A stretch of DNA of 64,000 bases from Corynebacterium humireducens NBRC 106098 = DSM 45392 (GTDB taxonomy: Bacteria > Actinomycetota > Actinomycetes > Mycobacteriales > Mycobacteriaceae): positions 992,001-1,056,000 of the forward strand of contig NZ_CP005286.1 of NCBI RefSeq assembly GCF_000819445.1, in the 5' to 3' direction. The notes under the pieces were generated by a model. It was not told the origin of the DNA. It was given only the letters and a program-made list of their open reading frames with translations, and ran no database searches. Positions 44,633-52,821 of the stretch are shown here, piece after piece; the first letter of the stretch is position 1; the number at the start of each line of letters is the position of its first letter. The translations under genes were made by a program, and so were the position numbers.

Positions 44633-47363
44633 CAGTCTCACTCCTCATAACAGCCTCATCCTTTTCATTAATGGCCCGGACCTCTTCTGCCGCTGCGCGA
44701 TACTCCTCAAGGATCTCCTGGTCAGGCTCAGGCGCAGTCATGTAGTCGACAGCGGAGTCAGGGGCGGAGGAAGTGGGGAAGAACAGGCCGATACCGAGCA
44801 CGTTGCTGACGGCATCGAGACTGGTGCGGTGCTGACTCTTGCTCGGCGCAGATGTGGAATCGACTGAATCAGGAGAGTTGCTTGAAGCGGACCGTGGGTC
44901 GGATTTGGCCTGAATCGGGTAGATCGCCAGGTGTCCGATCCCGGGCCCGACGTGCTTGTCGTGCAGCTGTCTCACAGGGTTCTCCTTGCTTCCCGCCTCC
45001 TTGATCGCCTCCTCCACCTCCAGTCGGAATGCAGCGCGGTCCTCTTCGGTGCTGCGGAGAACATCATTGAGACGGTCCTGGGTCGTCACCAGTGCCTTGA
45101 TGTTTGCCTCGCCCTCCTTACTCCCAGCCAGTTTCGAACGCTTGAGCAGTGGGATCTCAGCCTTCAGCCCCAGGTCGATGGTGCCGAGTTCGTCGTTGCT
45201 CTGAGTCATAAACGAAACGTTCCAACTGCGAAGACGACGATTTTCTGACTCCTTCCTGATGTACTTCTTGAGAAGCTTGGCGTCGTCCTTGCCGAGTCTG
45301 GTGTCGGGGTGAATGGAGTACTGGTCGAGGAAGTCCATGATGAGCTGCGACGGTACTCCGACGAAAACGGGTGAGCCGTACGCGCCTGTGTTCTCGTCGA
45401 ATCCGCGGGTCTGCATTTCCCTGACGAGGGTCTTGACTGCGTTCTCGTTTGAAGTCAGCCAGCCAAGGTCGTTCTCCTTGAACTTGATGGTCTGCTCCTT
45501 CTTGCCTTGGAAGCTGACCTGCGCTGCCACGGCATCCTGCATTTTGGCGCGGCTGGTGATCATCATGTCCGGGTGCATCCGGATGCGTGCCTGGATCTCG
45601 ATCGGAGATGCCTGCTCCTGAACGTACACGTCGAGTTCCTCACGAAGCTCTGCCTCCACCGTGGAAAGATCGTGGAACCACTGGTTGAGCTCCTCCGGCA
45701 TCCAGATCCTGGGCAGGTCCTGGTATCCATTCCGGAATCCGAACCACCGCCCCATCTGAAGGAGGGTGTCGTACGCAGAGGCACGGCGAACGAAGTAGGA
45801 GGAGACGAGTCCCTCGAGTGTAAGGCCGCGGGAGAGTGTGTTGCCTCCGATGGCGATGACTGACACAGGGCCTTTCGAGTAGTCGAGTCGTTCGGTGGAC
45901 GTCCCGTTGTCGACGATCAGCCGCGTTTCATGCAGAACCTCTGGGATGAACTCCGCCATGTCTTCAAAGGAAACCGGCACGAGATCAAATGTCTCAGCCG
46001 GTACACGTCCGCATTCCTCCTCCCACTGCCTGCGCCATTCCTGGGGAATGTTCGACGGCGACGTAATCGTCGCGCGCAACCCAGAGAGTTCGTGATCGAT
46101 CTGGAAACGGAGGTCCTCATGGTCCGCCGTGAGCATCGATGTGTGGATGAGCATTGAGGAGTGTTTGTTGCCCTGGCCGCGGAATCTGCGGGCTGCTGTC
46201 GCCATGATGAACCACCGGATGGCGGCGCTCAGGGCCTCACCACCTACCACAGCCTTGTCGGGGTCGTTCTTGCCGCCGGGACGGATACCCTCGACCTCCT
46301 CCTCTGAGATGATGCGGATCATGTCGTAGCCGTCAGGGTCGACGTCGTCCTGATCCTCGCCATTGAGCGGCGCGCGTCCGAATAGCGCGCGGGAGCCGAA
46401 ATAACCCTTGGGCTCGGGAAGGGTGACGATGAAGTCAGACGGGTAGAGATCGTCGGTCTTGCTGGGGTCGATCAGGACGTTCGCGAAAGGGGTGGCCGAG
46501 TAGGCCACGTAGGCGGTGATGTCATGATCGAGCAGGTGGTTGATCTGTCGGTTGATCGCCGAGCGCTCGGATTTGGTGTGGGGGGACACATCAATTGATG
46601 CCTGGTCGGATTCATCGTCGATGACGAGAATCGGACACTGGTGCACGATGTCGGCAGCGCTGTTGAGCCATTCATTGAGCCTTCTGAGACGAGCAGAGTT
46701 CTTCTTGACGACAGCGATGAATCGTTCGTTGTGATTGGCAAGCTTGGCGGCGTTGTCGTCGATACCGGAGAAGTCGTGTTCAACGCTCGTCAGTCGATGC
46801 CAGCGGTGCCGCTGCGGGTTGATGAGCTGCTCGTCAATTCGTTCCTGTGTCTGCTGGCGGAGGTTCTCGGTGATTCCCGTGAGGACGATGACCAGACGAA
46901 AGCCGGCATCAGCGGCTTTGGCGATAACAGACAGGAAGTTCGTCGTCTTTCCACTCTGAACGTATCCCAGCACCAGCCCCTTGGTGTTCTGCAGTTCCTG
47001 ATGGGGCCGGAGGCCGTTAACCACTGCGGTGGAAGACTCGTCGATGCTGTGGATGGCGTCGCCGAGATCGTTCTCGATGATGGTGCGCAATGGTGGCCAA
47101 AAGACATCCACATTCAAATCGGGTCGGTACCAGTGCTTACCAAGCCTTTCCCGTTTGTAGGCGCCGGTCTGGTGGCGACGGTTGGCGAACCCCAGTGCCT
47201 GTCGCTGCCGTTCGTAGGCCTCCTCGATCTCCTCCCGAGAGTCGGGGTACCGTCGGAGAAATTTCTTCTTGGTGGCGTCCAGGTCGCGTCCGAGCCGTGA
47301 CTGGTCGTTGAAGTCCTCCACATAGTCGAGGACGAGTTCCTCATCGAGCTGTCGTTCAGACAT
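44616..47363 (-). CDS. Z1-domain P-loop ATPase of the defence operon
   Basis: A 915-residue superfamily 2-like ATPase with a Z1 domain (PF10593). Walker A is GYVQSGKTTN near residue 129, Walker B is ILVIDDESDQAS near 240, and the motif III-like SATPFANVLID is near 275. A second RecA-like lobe has VIAIGGNTLSRGLTLEGLVSSYFVRRASAYDTLLQMGRWFGFR (about 505-550). This enzyme class co-occurs with MutL/MORC-type ATPases and PD-(D/E)XK proteins in predicted restriction and in MZA defence. ATG 47363 is chosen for the AAGGAG five bases upstream. It is the first gene of the operon; an AT-rich promoter lies 45-75 bases upstream. Confidence 0.88.
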   Translation of the reverse strand: MSERQLDEELVLDYVEDFNDQSRLGRDLDATKKKFLRRYPDSREEIEEAYERQRQALGFANRRHQTGAYKRERLGKHWYRPDLNVDVFWPPLRTIIENDLGDAIHSIDESSTAVVNGLRPHQELQNTKGLVLGYVQSGKTTNFLSVIAKAADAGFRLVIVLTGITENLRQQTQERIDEQLINPQRHRWHRLTSVEHDFSGIDDNAAKLANHNERFIAVVKKNSARLRRLNEWLNSAADIVHQCPILVIDDESDQASIDVSPHTKSERSAINRQINHLLDHDITAYVAYSATPFANVLIDPSKTDDLYPSDFIVTLPEPKGYFGSRALFGRAPLNGEDQDDVDPDGYDMIRIISEEEVEGIRPGGKNDPDKAVVGGEALSAAIRWFIMATAARRFRGQGNKHSSMLIHTSMLTADHEDLRFQIDHELSGLRATITSPSNIPQEWRRQWEEECGRVPAETFDLVPVSFEDMAEFIPEVLHETRLIVDNGTSTERLDYSKGPVSVIAIGGNTLSRGLTLEGLVSSYFVRRASAYDTLLQMGRWFGFRNGYQDLPRIWMPEELNQWFHDLSTVEAELREELDVYVQEQASPIEIQARIRMHPDMMITSRAKMQDAVAAQVSFQGKKEQTIKFKENDLGWLTSNENAVKTLVREMQTRGFDENTGAYGSPVFVGVPSQLIMDFLDQYSIHPDTRLGKDDAKLLKKYIRKESENRRLRSWNVSFMTQSNDELGTIDLGLKAEIPLLKRSKLAGSKEGEANIKALVTTQDRLNDVLRSTEEDRAAFRLEVEEAIKEAGSKENPVRQLHDKHVGPGIGHLAIYPIQAKSDPRSASSNSPDSVDSTSAPSKSQHRTSLDAVSNVLGIGLFFPTSSAPDSAVDYMTAPEPDQEILEEYRAAAEEVRAINEKDEAVMRSETDDTVH

Positions 47364-47408
47364 GGGCACTCCTTCGCTTGTCAGCGGATGAACCGCGGCA
47401 GTGTTCGT

Positions 47409-47434
47409 TCATTGTTTATATACATAGAGTAGCG
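47409..47434 (-). promoter_or_regulatory. AT-rich promoter of the Z1 defence operon
   Basis: On the minus strand the stretch TATGTATATAAACAAT is the only strongly AT-rich run near the operon start and can supply a -10 (TATAAA or TATGTA). It leaves a leader of about 45-55 bases before ATG 47363. Confidence 0.5.
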
Positions 47435-47764
47435 GGAACGCCCGACGGGTCGGAGAGCACATCGAATGAGTGGGCGACAGTGGTGTACTCCTCGTCGGGC
47501 CGGCGTGCGTCGGGAGGCGTTATGCGGCCCTTCGGTGGGGTGGATGAAGGTTGTCGGTTGCATCGCTGACACCGTCCTGTTTGTTCGCGCCCAGGTCGAG
47601 CTCCAGGGCCGAAGGGGCCGGAGGCTCTCCAGGCGAGGGCTGCCGCCGCCGGCGGTAGCGTATTCGGCGGGTGGGCGGTGGTTGTCGGGGGATCTGCTCC
47701 TACGGGCGAGATCGTCGGAGTTCATCGTGCAGTATTAACTTCCCGCACTTTCCATGGCCGGAAG
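47435..47764. other. Gene-free spacer at the right island boundary
   Basis: About 330 bases with no convincing gene. A 90-codon frame at 47466-47738 is Arg/Gly-rich and has no family signal. GC rises back to the chromosomal level. No tRNA, integrase or direct-repeat attachment site is seen. Confidence 0.5.
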
Positions 47765-47778
47765 TCTCGCATGCCAGA
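47765..47778. promoter_or_regulatory. HutR-like 14-base palindrome upstream of yjiH-like gene
   Basis: TCTCGCATGCCAGA. It matches the palindrome found three times further on in the hut locus at 12 of 14 positions and the CCAGA half reported for C. resistens HutR as I recall it. It lies about 125 bases before the transporter start. Confidence 0.5.
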
Positions 47779-47835
47779 CATCACTGCGCCTCTTGCCCTG
47801 TCCTTCGAGGGCAGGGGATCCTAAGTTCAGGGTCA

Positions 47836-47857
47836 TCCTGTGAGTCCCGTCACAGGA
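47836..47857. repeat. Inverted repeat TCCTGTG/CACAGGA in the yjiH leader
   Basis: Seven-base perfect arms (47836-47842, 47851-47857) with an 8-base spacer, about 45 bases upstream of ATG 47904. A candidate operator or leader hairpin. Confidence 0.4.
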
Positions 47858-47903
47858 GGAGCGTTGTTCCAGGCGTACTACAGACCTTGAAATGAGGACA
47901 TCC

Positions 47904-49220
47904 ATGACTACGTCGCAGTCAACCACCACGAAGGGGGCCTGGCGCTTCTTCGTGTTCAGCGCTATCGGCATCTTCGCCTTCTTCGTTCCGTTCACGGTGG
48001 CGGGGAAGAACACGATCCTGCTCGACCACATGGTCGGGTGGGTCGAGGGGGCGTTGGGGGAGGGGACACGGTACCTCATCCTCGCGATCATCCTGGCGGG
48101 GGCGGTCTATCCCTTCGTCACCGGGAGGTGGAGATCCTCGCCGGCACGCATGGTTTTTGCCCTGCTCAATGTCCTCGGCCTGTTCGTCGGCATCATGCTT
48201 GTCAGCGGGATCGGCCCGGCCTTCCTCTTCGAGCCGAACCTGGGCCCCTTCCTCTACGACAAGCTGGTCATCCCGGTGGGTCTGCTCATCCCGCTGGGCG
48301 GGATTTTCCTGGCCTTCCTGGTCGGTTTCGGTCTCATGGAGTTCATCGGCGTCCTGGTCCAGCCGTTCATGCGCCCGGTGTTCAAGACTCCGGGGCGTTC
48401 GGCGATTGATGCGGTGGCGTCGTTCGTCGGCAGCTATTCGCTGGGTCTGCTGGTGACCAACCGGGTGTACCGGGGAGGAGGGTACACGGCGAAGGAGGCG
48501 TCGATCATCGCGGCGGGCTTCTCGACGGTGTCGGCGACGTTCATGGTCGTCATCGCCCGGACCCTGGACCTCATGCCGGTGTGGGGGATGTACTTCGCGG
48601 CGACGCTGGTGGTCACGTTCCTGGTCACCGTCGTGCTGGTGCGTATCCCGCCGCTGAGCCGGATCAGTGAGAGCTACCACCCGGAGGCGGAGCCGCGGCC
48701 CGAGGCCGTCATCACCAGCAACCGTCTGCGTGCGGCGTGGGCGGCGGCGGGGGAGACCCTGGAGGCCTCGCCGCCGGTGTGGAGGGTGGTGTGGCAGAAC
48801 TTCCGGGACGGCGTGGTCATGGTCATGCAGATCCTGCCGGGGATCCTCTCGGTGGGTCTGATCGGCCTGCTCATCGCCACGTACACGCCGGTGTTCAAGA
48901 TCATCGGCCTCGTCTTCTGGCCGCTGCTGGTGCTGCTGCGCATCCCGGAGCCGGTGCTGGCCTCTGAGGCGCTGTCCATCGGTCTGGCGGAGATCTTCCT
49001 GCCGGCGACGCTGGTGGCGGGGCACGAGTCGGAGGTGCTGCGCCTGGTCATCGCCATGGTGTCCGTCTCCCAGGTGTTCTTCTTCTCGGCGATGATCCCG
49101 GCGGTGATGGCCACGGAGATCCCGCTGAAGATCTGGCAGATGGTGCTCATGTGGTTCCAGCGCGTGGTGCTGAGCACCCTCGTCGCCTACCCGCTGGCCC
49201 TCCTCATCGCGTCCGTCTGA
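47904..49220 (+). CDS. YjiH-family (nucleoside-recognition domain) membrane transporter
   Basis: A 438-residue protein with about ten membrane helices and a Gate/nucleoside-recognition type fold: FFVFSAIGIFAFFVPFTV, SFVGSYSLGLLVTNRVYRGGGYTAKEASIIAAGFSTVSATFMVVIARTL. YjiH-family genes often sit in hut loci, so histidine, urocanate or a breakdown product is the probable cargo. ATG 47904 is preferred over 47892 because of the GAGG site six bases upstream. A HutR-like palindrome lies about 125 bases upstream and a strong hairpin terminator lies 16 bases downstream, so it is a single-gene unit facing the permease gene. Confidence 0.82.
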   Translation: MTTSQSTTTKGAWRFFVFSAIGIFAFFVPFTVAGKNTILLDHMVGWVEGALGEGTRYLILAIILAGAVYPFVTGRWRSSPARMVFALLNVLGLFVGIMLVSGIGPAFLFEPNLGPFLYDKLVIPVGLLIPLGGIFLAFLVGFGLMEFIGVLVQPFMRPVFKTPGRSAIDAVASFVGSYSLGLLVTNRVYRGGGYTAKEASIIAAGFSTVSATFMVVIARTLDLMPVWGMYFAATLVVTFLVTVVLVRIPPLSRISESYHPEAEPRPEAVITSNRLRAAWAAAGETLEASPPVWRVVWQNFRDGVVMVMQILPGILSVGLIGLLIATYTPVFKIIGLVFWPLLVLLRIPEPVLASEALSIGLAEIFLPATLVAGHESEVLRLVIAMVSVSQVFFFSAMIPAVMATEIPLKIWQMVLMWFQRVVLSTLVAYPLALLIASV

Positions 49221-49236
49221 CACACCACACACTGCG

Positions 49237-49267
49237 GCAGGCCCCCTCCGACTCGGAGGGGGCCTGC
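49237..49267. terminator. Strong bidirectional hairpin terminator
   Basis: Fourteen-base perfect arms (GCAGGCCCCCTCCG at 49237-49250 and complement at 49254-49267) with a 3-base loop, between the convergent YjiH-like and permease genes. Confidence 0.85.
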
Positions 49268-49284
49268 TGCGCTGTCAGGGGGTC

Positions 49285-50661
49285 CTACCTGATCCGGGGT
49301 CTACCGGAGACGTGGTAGGCCACGGTCATGAGGATGAGGAAGCCGACGCCCACCCCGAGGGCCAGGTGGTACTGCGGCAGCCACACCATGATGCCGAAGG
49401 TGAAGAGGATGAAGGCGATGGAGAAGTACTGGCCGTAGGGCCAGAAGGGGACGGGGAAGCGGAGCTCGGCGACCTCCTGGGGGGACATGCGGCGTCGGGA
49501 AGCGACGTGGGCGAGCAGCACCATGAGCCACACGTAGATGGTGGCGAAGGTGGCCAGGGAGGCGACGATCTCGAAGACGCGCTCCGGCAGCAGCGCGTTG
49601 AGCACGATGCCGGTGACCAGCACGCCGAGAAGGACGGCGGTGGTGAAGACGGGGACGCCCTGGCGGTTGATCACGGACATGCGACGCGGCGCCAGACCCT
49701 GCTTCGCCAGGCCGGTGAGCACGCGGCCGGCGCCGAAGATGTCGGCGTTGATGGCCGAGAGGGCGGCGGTGATGACCACGATGTTGAGCAGGGCGGCGGC
49801 CCAGTTGACGCCGAGGGTGCTGAAGATCTGGACGAAGGGGGACTCCTCACCCGTGATCGTGCGCCACGGGTTGAGGGCCAGGATGACGGAGATCGCGCCG
49901 ACGTAGAAGATGAGGATGCGCGCCGGGACGGTGTTGACGGCCTTGGGGATCGCCTTGCCGGGGTCATCGGCCTCGGTGCCGGCGACGCCGATGATCTCGG
50001 TGCCGCCGAAGGCGAAGAGGACGAGGATGAAGGCGGAGATCATGCCCCCGGCACCGTTGGGGAAGAAGCCGCCGTCGTTCCACAGGTTGGACACGCCCGT
50101 CTGGGAGGCGTCGCCGAGGCCGAAGGCGAGGATGGCGGCGCCACCGACGATCATGGCCACGACGGCACCGACCTTGATGATGGTGAACAGGAACTCCATC
50201 TCACCGAAGTAGCGCACGCTGGCGAGATTGGCGGCACCGACGATCGCCAGGGTGGCGGCCACCCAGATCCACTGGTCCGTGTCGGGGAACCAGAACCTCA
50301 TGTAGATCGAGATGGCGGTGAGGTCCGCCAGGCAGACGATGACCATCTCGAAGGCGTACATCCAGCCGGTGATGTAGCCGGGCCACCGCCCCAGGTGCAG
50401 GCGGGTGTACTCGGCGAAGGAGCCTGTGACGGGCATGCGTACGGCCATCTCGCCGAGCGCGCGGAGCATGAAGTACACGACCGTGCCGCCGAGCAGGTAG
50501 ACGAGCAGCACCGAGGGGCCGGCGGCCTGGATGGCGCCGGCGGAGCCGTAGAACAGGCCGGTGCCGATGGCGGAGCCCAGGGCGATGAAGTGGATGTGGC
50601 GGGCGCTGAGGCCGCGCCGTCTGATGGTGACATTGGCGGGTTGCCGGGTGACTGTCGACAC
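49285..50661 (-). CDS. APC-superfamily amino acid permease (histidine/aromatic type)
   Basis: A 458-residue, 12-helix permease of the AAT family. The first helix has IHFIALGSAIGTGLFYGSAGAIQAAGPSVLLVYLLGG with the unwound GSAIGTGL substrate-binding motif, then ALGEMAVRMPVTGSFAEYTRLHLG, and FGGTEIIGVAGTEADDP in helix 6. This is the AroP/HisP/ProY type of uptake system. Location opposite hutH across a region with two HutR-like palindromes makes histidine the best-guess substrate. GTG 50661 is chosen (VSTVTRQPANVTIRRRG) because an AAGGA lies upstream and the frame beyond is not conserved in character. Confidence 0.85.
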   Translation of the reverse strand: MSTVTRQPANVTIRRRGLSARHIHFIALGSAIGTGLFYGSAGAIQAAGPSVLLVYLLGGTVVYFMLRALGEMAVRMPVTGSFAEYTRLHLGRWPGYITGWMYAFEMVIVCLADLTAISIYMRFWFPDTDQWIWVAATLAIVGAANLASVRYFGEMEFLFTIIKVGAVVAMIVGGAAILAFGLGDASQTGVSNLWNDGGFFPNGAGGMISAFILVLFAFGGTEIIGVAGTEADDPGKAIPKAVNTVPARILIFYVGAISVILALNPWRTITGEESPFVQIFSTLGVNWAAALLNIVVITAALSAINADIFGAGRVLTGLAKQGLAPRRMSVINRQGVPVFTTAVLLGVLVTGIVLNALLPERVFEIVASLATFATIYVWLMVLLAHVASRRRMSPQEVAELRFPVPFWPYGQYFSIAFILFTFGIMVWLPQYHLALGVGVGFLILMTVAYHVSGRPRIR

Positions 50662-50826
50662 AGGAGGAGTCCTTCCGTCTCGGGGTGTATGGGACTGTGG
50701 TGTGGATCTCGATGAGGTGTCCCAGTGATCCCGGATACTATGGCCACTTTTCGACGCCCCCTCGGCCCCGGCGTCGTCGGTACCGGCCCGGAATGCCATC
50801 CGTGCAGCTCAGAGCCCTGACGGGCA

Positions 50827-50840
50827 TCTCGTATGCGAGA
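50827..50840. promoter_or_regulatory. HutR-type palindrome, site 1 of permease/hutH region
   Basis: TCTCGTATGCGAGA, with outer A and T extending the arms to six bases. It lies in the 404-base divergent gap between the permease (50661) and hutH (51066). Confidence 0.65.
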
Positions 50841-50863
50841 TAGATTCCGCGCACACCGGAAAG

Positions 50864-50877
50864 TCTCGTAAGTGAGA
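50864..50877. promoter_or_regulatory. HutR-type palindrome, site 2 of permease/hutH region
   Basis: TCTCGTAAGTGAGA, centre 37 bases from site 1. Two sites in one divergent gap fit control of both directions. The rest of the 50662-51065 gap shows no other clear signal. Confidence 0.65.
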
Positions 50878-51065
50878 CAGCCGTGCCCTTCACGGGCTGT
50901 CGCCGGGGCGTGACGGCTGACACACTGGGAGGAACTGCGTCCGGCTGTCGCGCAGGTCGAACCGTCCACGAGTCACCGCCCCGGAGGACAGGTACCACCT
51001 GTGCCTGCCCCGGGGCCGGTGCCCCGGAGAAACCGGGACCCACCAGGAAGCAGGGGAAGCCCCAC

Positions 51066-52616
51066 ATGCAGACCATCACCTCCCACATCCGCGTCGGCGT
51101 CGGAGCGCTCAGCATCGACGAGGTCGTGGCTGTCGCCCGGCACGACGCCCACGTCGAGATCACCCCGGAGGCGCTCGAGGCCGTCGCCGCCACCCGTGCC
51201 CGCATCGAGGAACTGGCCGACCACCCGACCCCGGTGTACGGCGTGTCCACCGGTTTCGGCGCCCTGGCCCGCCGCTACATCCCCCAGGAGATGCGCCTCC
51301 AGCTGCAGCGCAGCCTCGTCCGCTCCCATGCCGCCGGCTCCGGCCCCGAGGTGGAGCGCGAGGTCGTCCGGGCGCTCATGCTGCTGCGCCTGTCCACACT
51401 GTGCACCGGCCGTACCGGCGTGCGGCCGGTCGTCGCGGAGACCTACGCCGCGGTGCTCAACGCCGGCATCACCCCCGTCGTCCACGAGTACGGCTCGCTC
51501 GGCTGCTCCGGCGACCTCTCCCCGCTGGCGCACTGCGCCCTGGCGCTGCTGGGGGAGGGCGAGGTCACCACCGCTGACGGCCGCCGCCTGCCCGCCGCCG
51601 TCGCCCTCGCCGAGCACGGCATCGAGCCGCTGGTCCTGCGGGAGAAGGAGGGGCTGGCACTCATCAACGGCACCGACGGCATGCTGGGCATGCTGTGCCT
51701 GGCCATCGCTGACCTCGAGTGCCTGGCCCGCAGCGCCGACATCGCCGCCGCGATGACCGTCGAGGCCCTGCGGGGCACCCTCACCGTCTTCGCCGCGGAC
51801 CTGCAGGAGCTGCGCCCGCACCCGGGTCAGGCGGCCTCCGCGGCCAACATCCGCGCCGTGGCCGAGGGCTCCGCCATACTGCAGTCCGCCACCGAGGAAT
51901 TCGCCCTGACCCACGTGCAGGACGCCTACTCGGTGCGGTGCGCCCCGCAGGTCGCCGGTGGTTTCCGCGACACCCTGGCCCACGCCCGCCTGGTCGCCGA
52001 CCGGGAGCTCGCCTCCGCCGTGGACAACCCCGTGGTGGCTCTCGACGGCCGCGTGACCTCCAACGGCAACTTCCACGGCGCGCCCGTCGGCTACGCGCTC
52101 GACTTCCTCGCCATCGTCACCGCCGACCTGGCGAGCATCTCCGAGCGCCGCACCGACCGGCTTCTCGACGTCGCCCGCAGCCGCGGACTCAACGCCTTCC
52201 TCGCCGACGATCCGGGCGTGGACTCCGGCCACATGATCGCCCAGTACACGCAGGCCGGGATCGTCTCCGAGCTCAAGCGGCTGGCCGCCCCGGCCAGCGT
52301 GGACTCCATCCCCTCCTCCGCCATGCAGGAGGACCACGTGTCCATGGGCTGGTCGGCCGGGCGCAAGCTGCGCCGTTCCGTCGACGGGCTGGGGCGGGTG
52401 CTCGGCGTCGAGGTGCTCACCGCAGCCCGGGCCATCGACATGCGCGAGCAGGAGCCCGCGCCGGGGACCCGCGCCGCACTGGACGCCCTGCGCGGCCGTG
52501 TGGAGGGGCCCGGCCCCGACCGCTACCTGTCCCCGGAGATCGAGGAGTCGGTGCAGCTGCTCACCTCCGGGGCGCTGCTGGAGGCGGTGGAGGGGGTCGT
52601 CGGAAAGCTGGCATGA
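51066..52616 (+). CDS. hutH: Histidine ammonia-lyase
   Basis: A 516-residue enzyme converting L-histidine to urocanate and ammonia, the first step of histidine degradation. The catalytic Tyr region is TPVYGVSTGFGALA (near residue 60). The prosthetic MIO group forms from a tripeptide that is usually Ala-Ser-Gly. Here it reads Cys-Ser-Gly in GSLGCSGDLSPLAHCA (near residue 150). NGTDGMLGMLCLA, VQDAYSVRCAPQVAGG and the C-terminal SSAMQEDHVSMGW are typical. ATG 51066 has an AGGGGAAG site and fits the family N-terminus. The leader is long (about 190 bases from the HutR-like sites). Confidence 0.95.
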   Translation: MQTITSHIRVGVGALSIDEVVAVARHDAHVEITPEALEAVAATRARIEELADHPTPVYGVSTGFGALARRYIPQEMRLQLQRSLVRSHAAGSGPEVEREVVRALMLLRLSTLCTGRTGVRPVVAETYAAVLNAGITPVVHEYGSLGCSGDLSPLAHCALALLGEGEVTTADGRRLPAAVALAEHGIEPLVLREKEGLALINGTDGMLGMLCLAIADLECLARSADIAAAMTVEALRGTLTVFAADLQELRPHPGQAASAANIRAVAEGSAILQSATEEFALTHVQDAYSVRCAPQVAGGFRDTLAHARLVADRELASAVDNPVVALDGRVTSNGNFHGAPVGYALDFLAIVTADLASISERRTDRLLDVARSRGLNAFLADDPGVDSGHMIAQYTQAGIVSELKRLAAPASVDSIPSSAMQEDHVSMGWSAGRKLRRSVDGLGRVLGVEVLTAARAIDMREQEPAPGTRAALDALRGRVEGPGPDRYLSPEIEESVQLLTSGALLEAVEGVVGKLA

Positions 52617-52625
52617 GCGGGCGAA

Positions 52626-52639
52626 TCTCAGATATGAGA
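52626..52639. promoter_or_regulatory. HutR-type palindrome between hutH and hutU
   Basis: TCTCAGATATGAGA, nine bases after the hutH stop and in the 205-base gap before hutU, so hutU-hutI may have an additional regulated promoter. The rest of the gap has no clear hairpin. Confidence 0.6.
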
Positions 52640-52821
52640 CTAAAGGGGCCTCCGGGCCCTCGATCCCGACTGTGACCTGTCTTACCGTCAGAAGTGTCAC
52701 CGACACCGGCCACACCAGCCCGGTGCTCCACACCCGACGATGACAGCCCCGGGCCACCCGGATCGCGGGTGCCCCGGGGCCCCGGCCTGATCGGCCCCCA
52801 CCGTAGAAGGAGACCCACCCC

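Noticed and set aside
47466..47738. 90-codon frame between the defence operon and the yjiH-like gene
   Set aside because: Arg/Gly-rich composition without a start signal or domain, typical of non-coding high-GC sequence.
36122..47800. Attachment-site repeats, integrase or tRNA at the edges of the defence island
   Set aside because: I compared both ends and found only a weak similarity around ATGCGGC; no convincing direct repeat, integrase, transposase or tRNA is visible.
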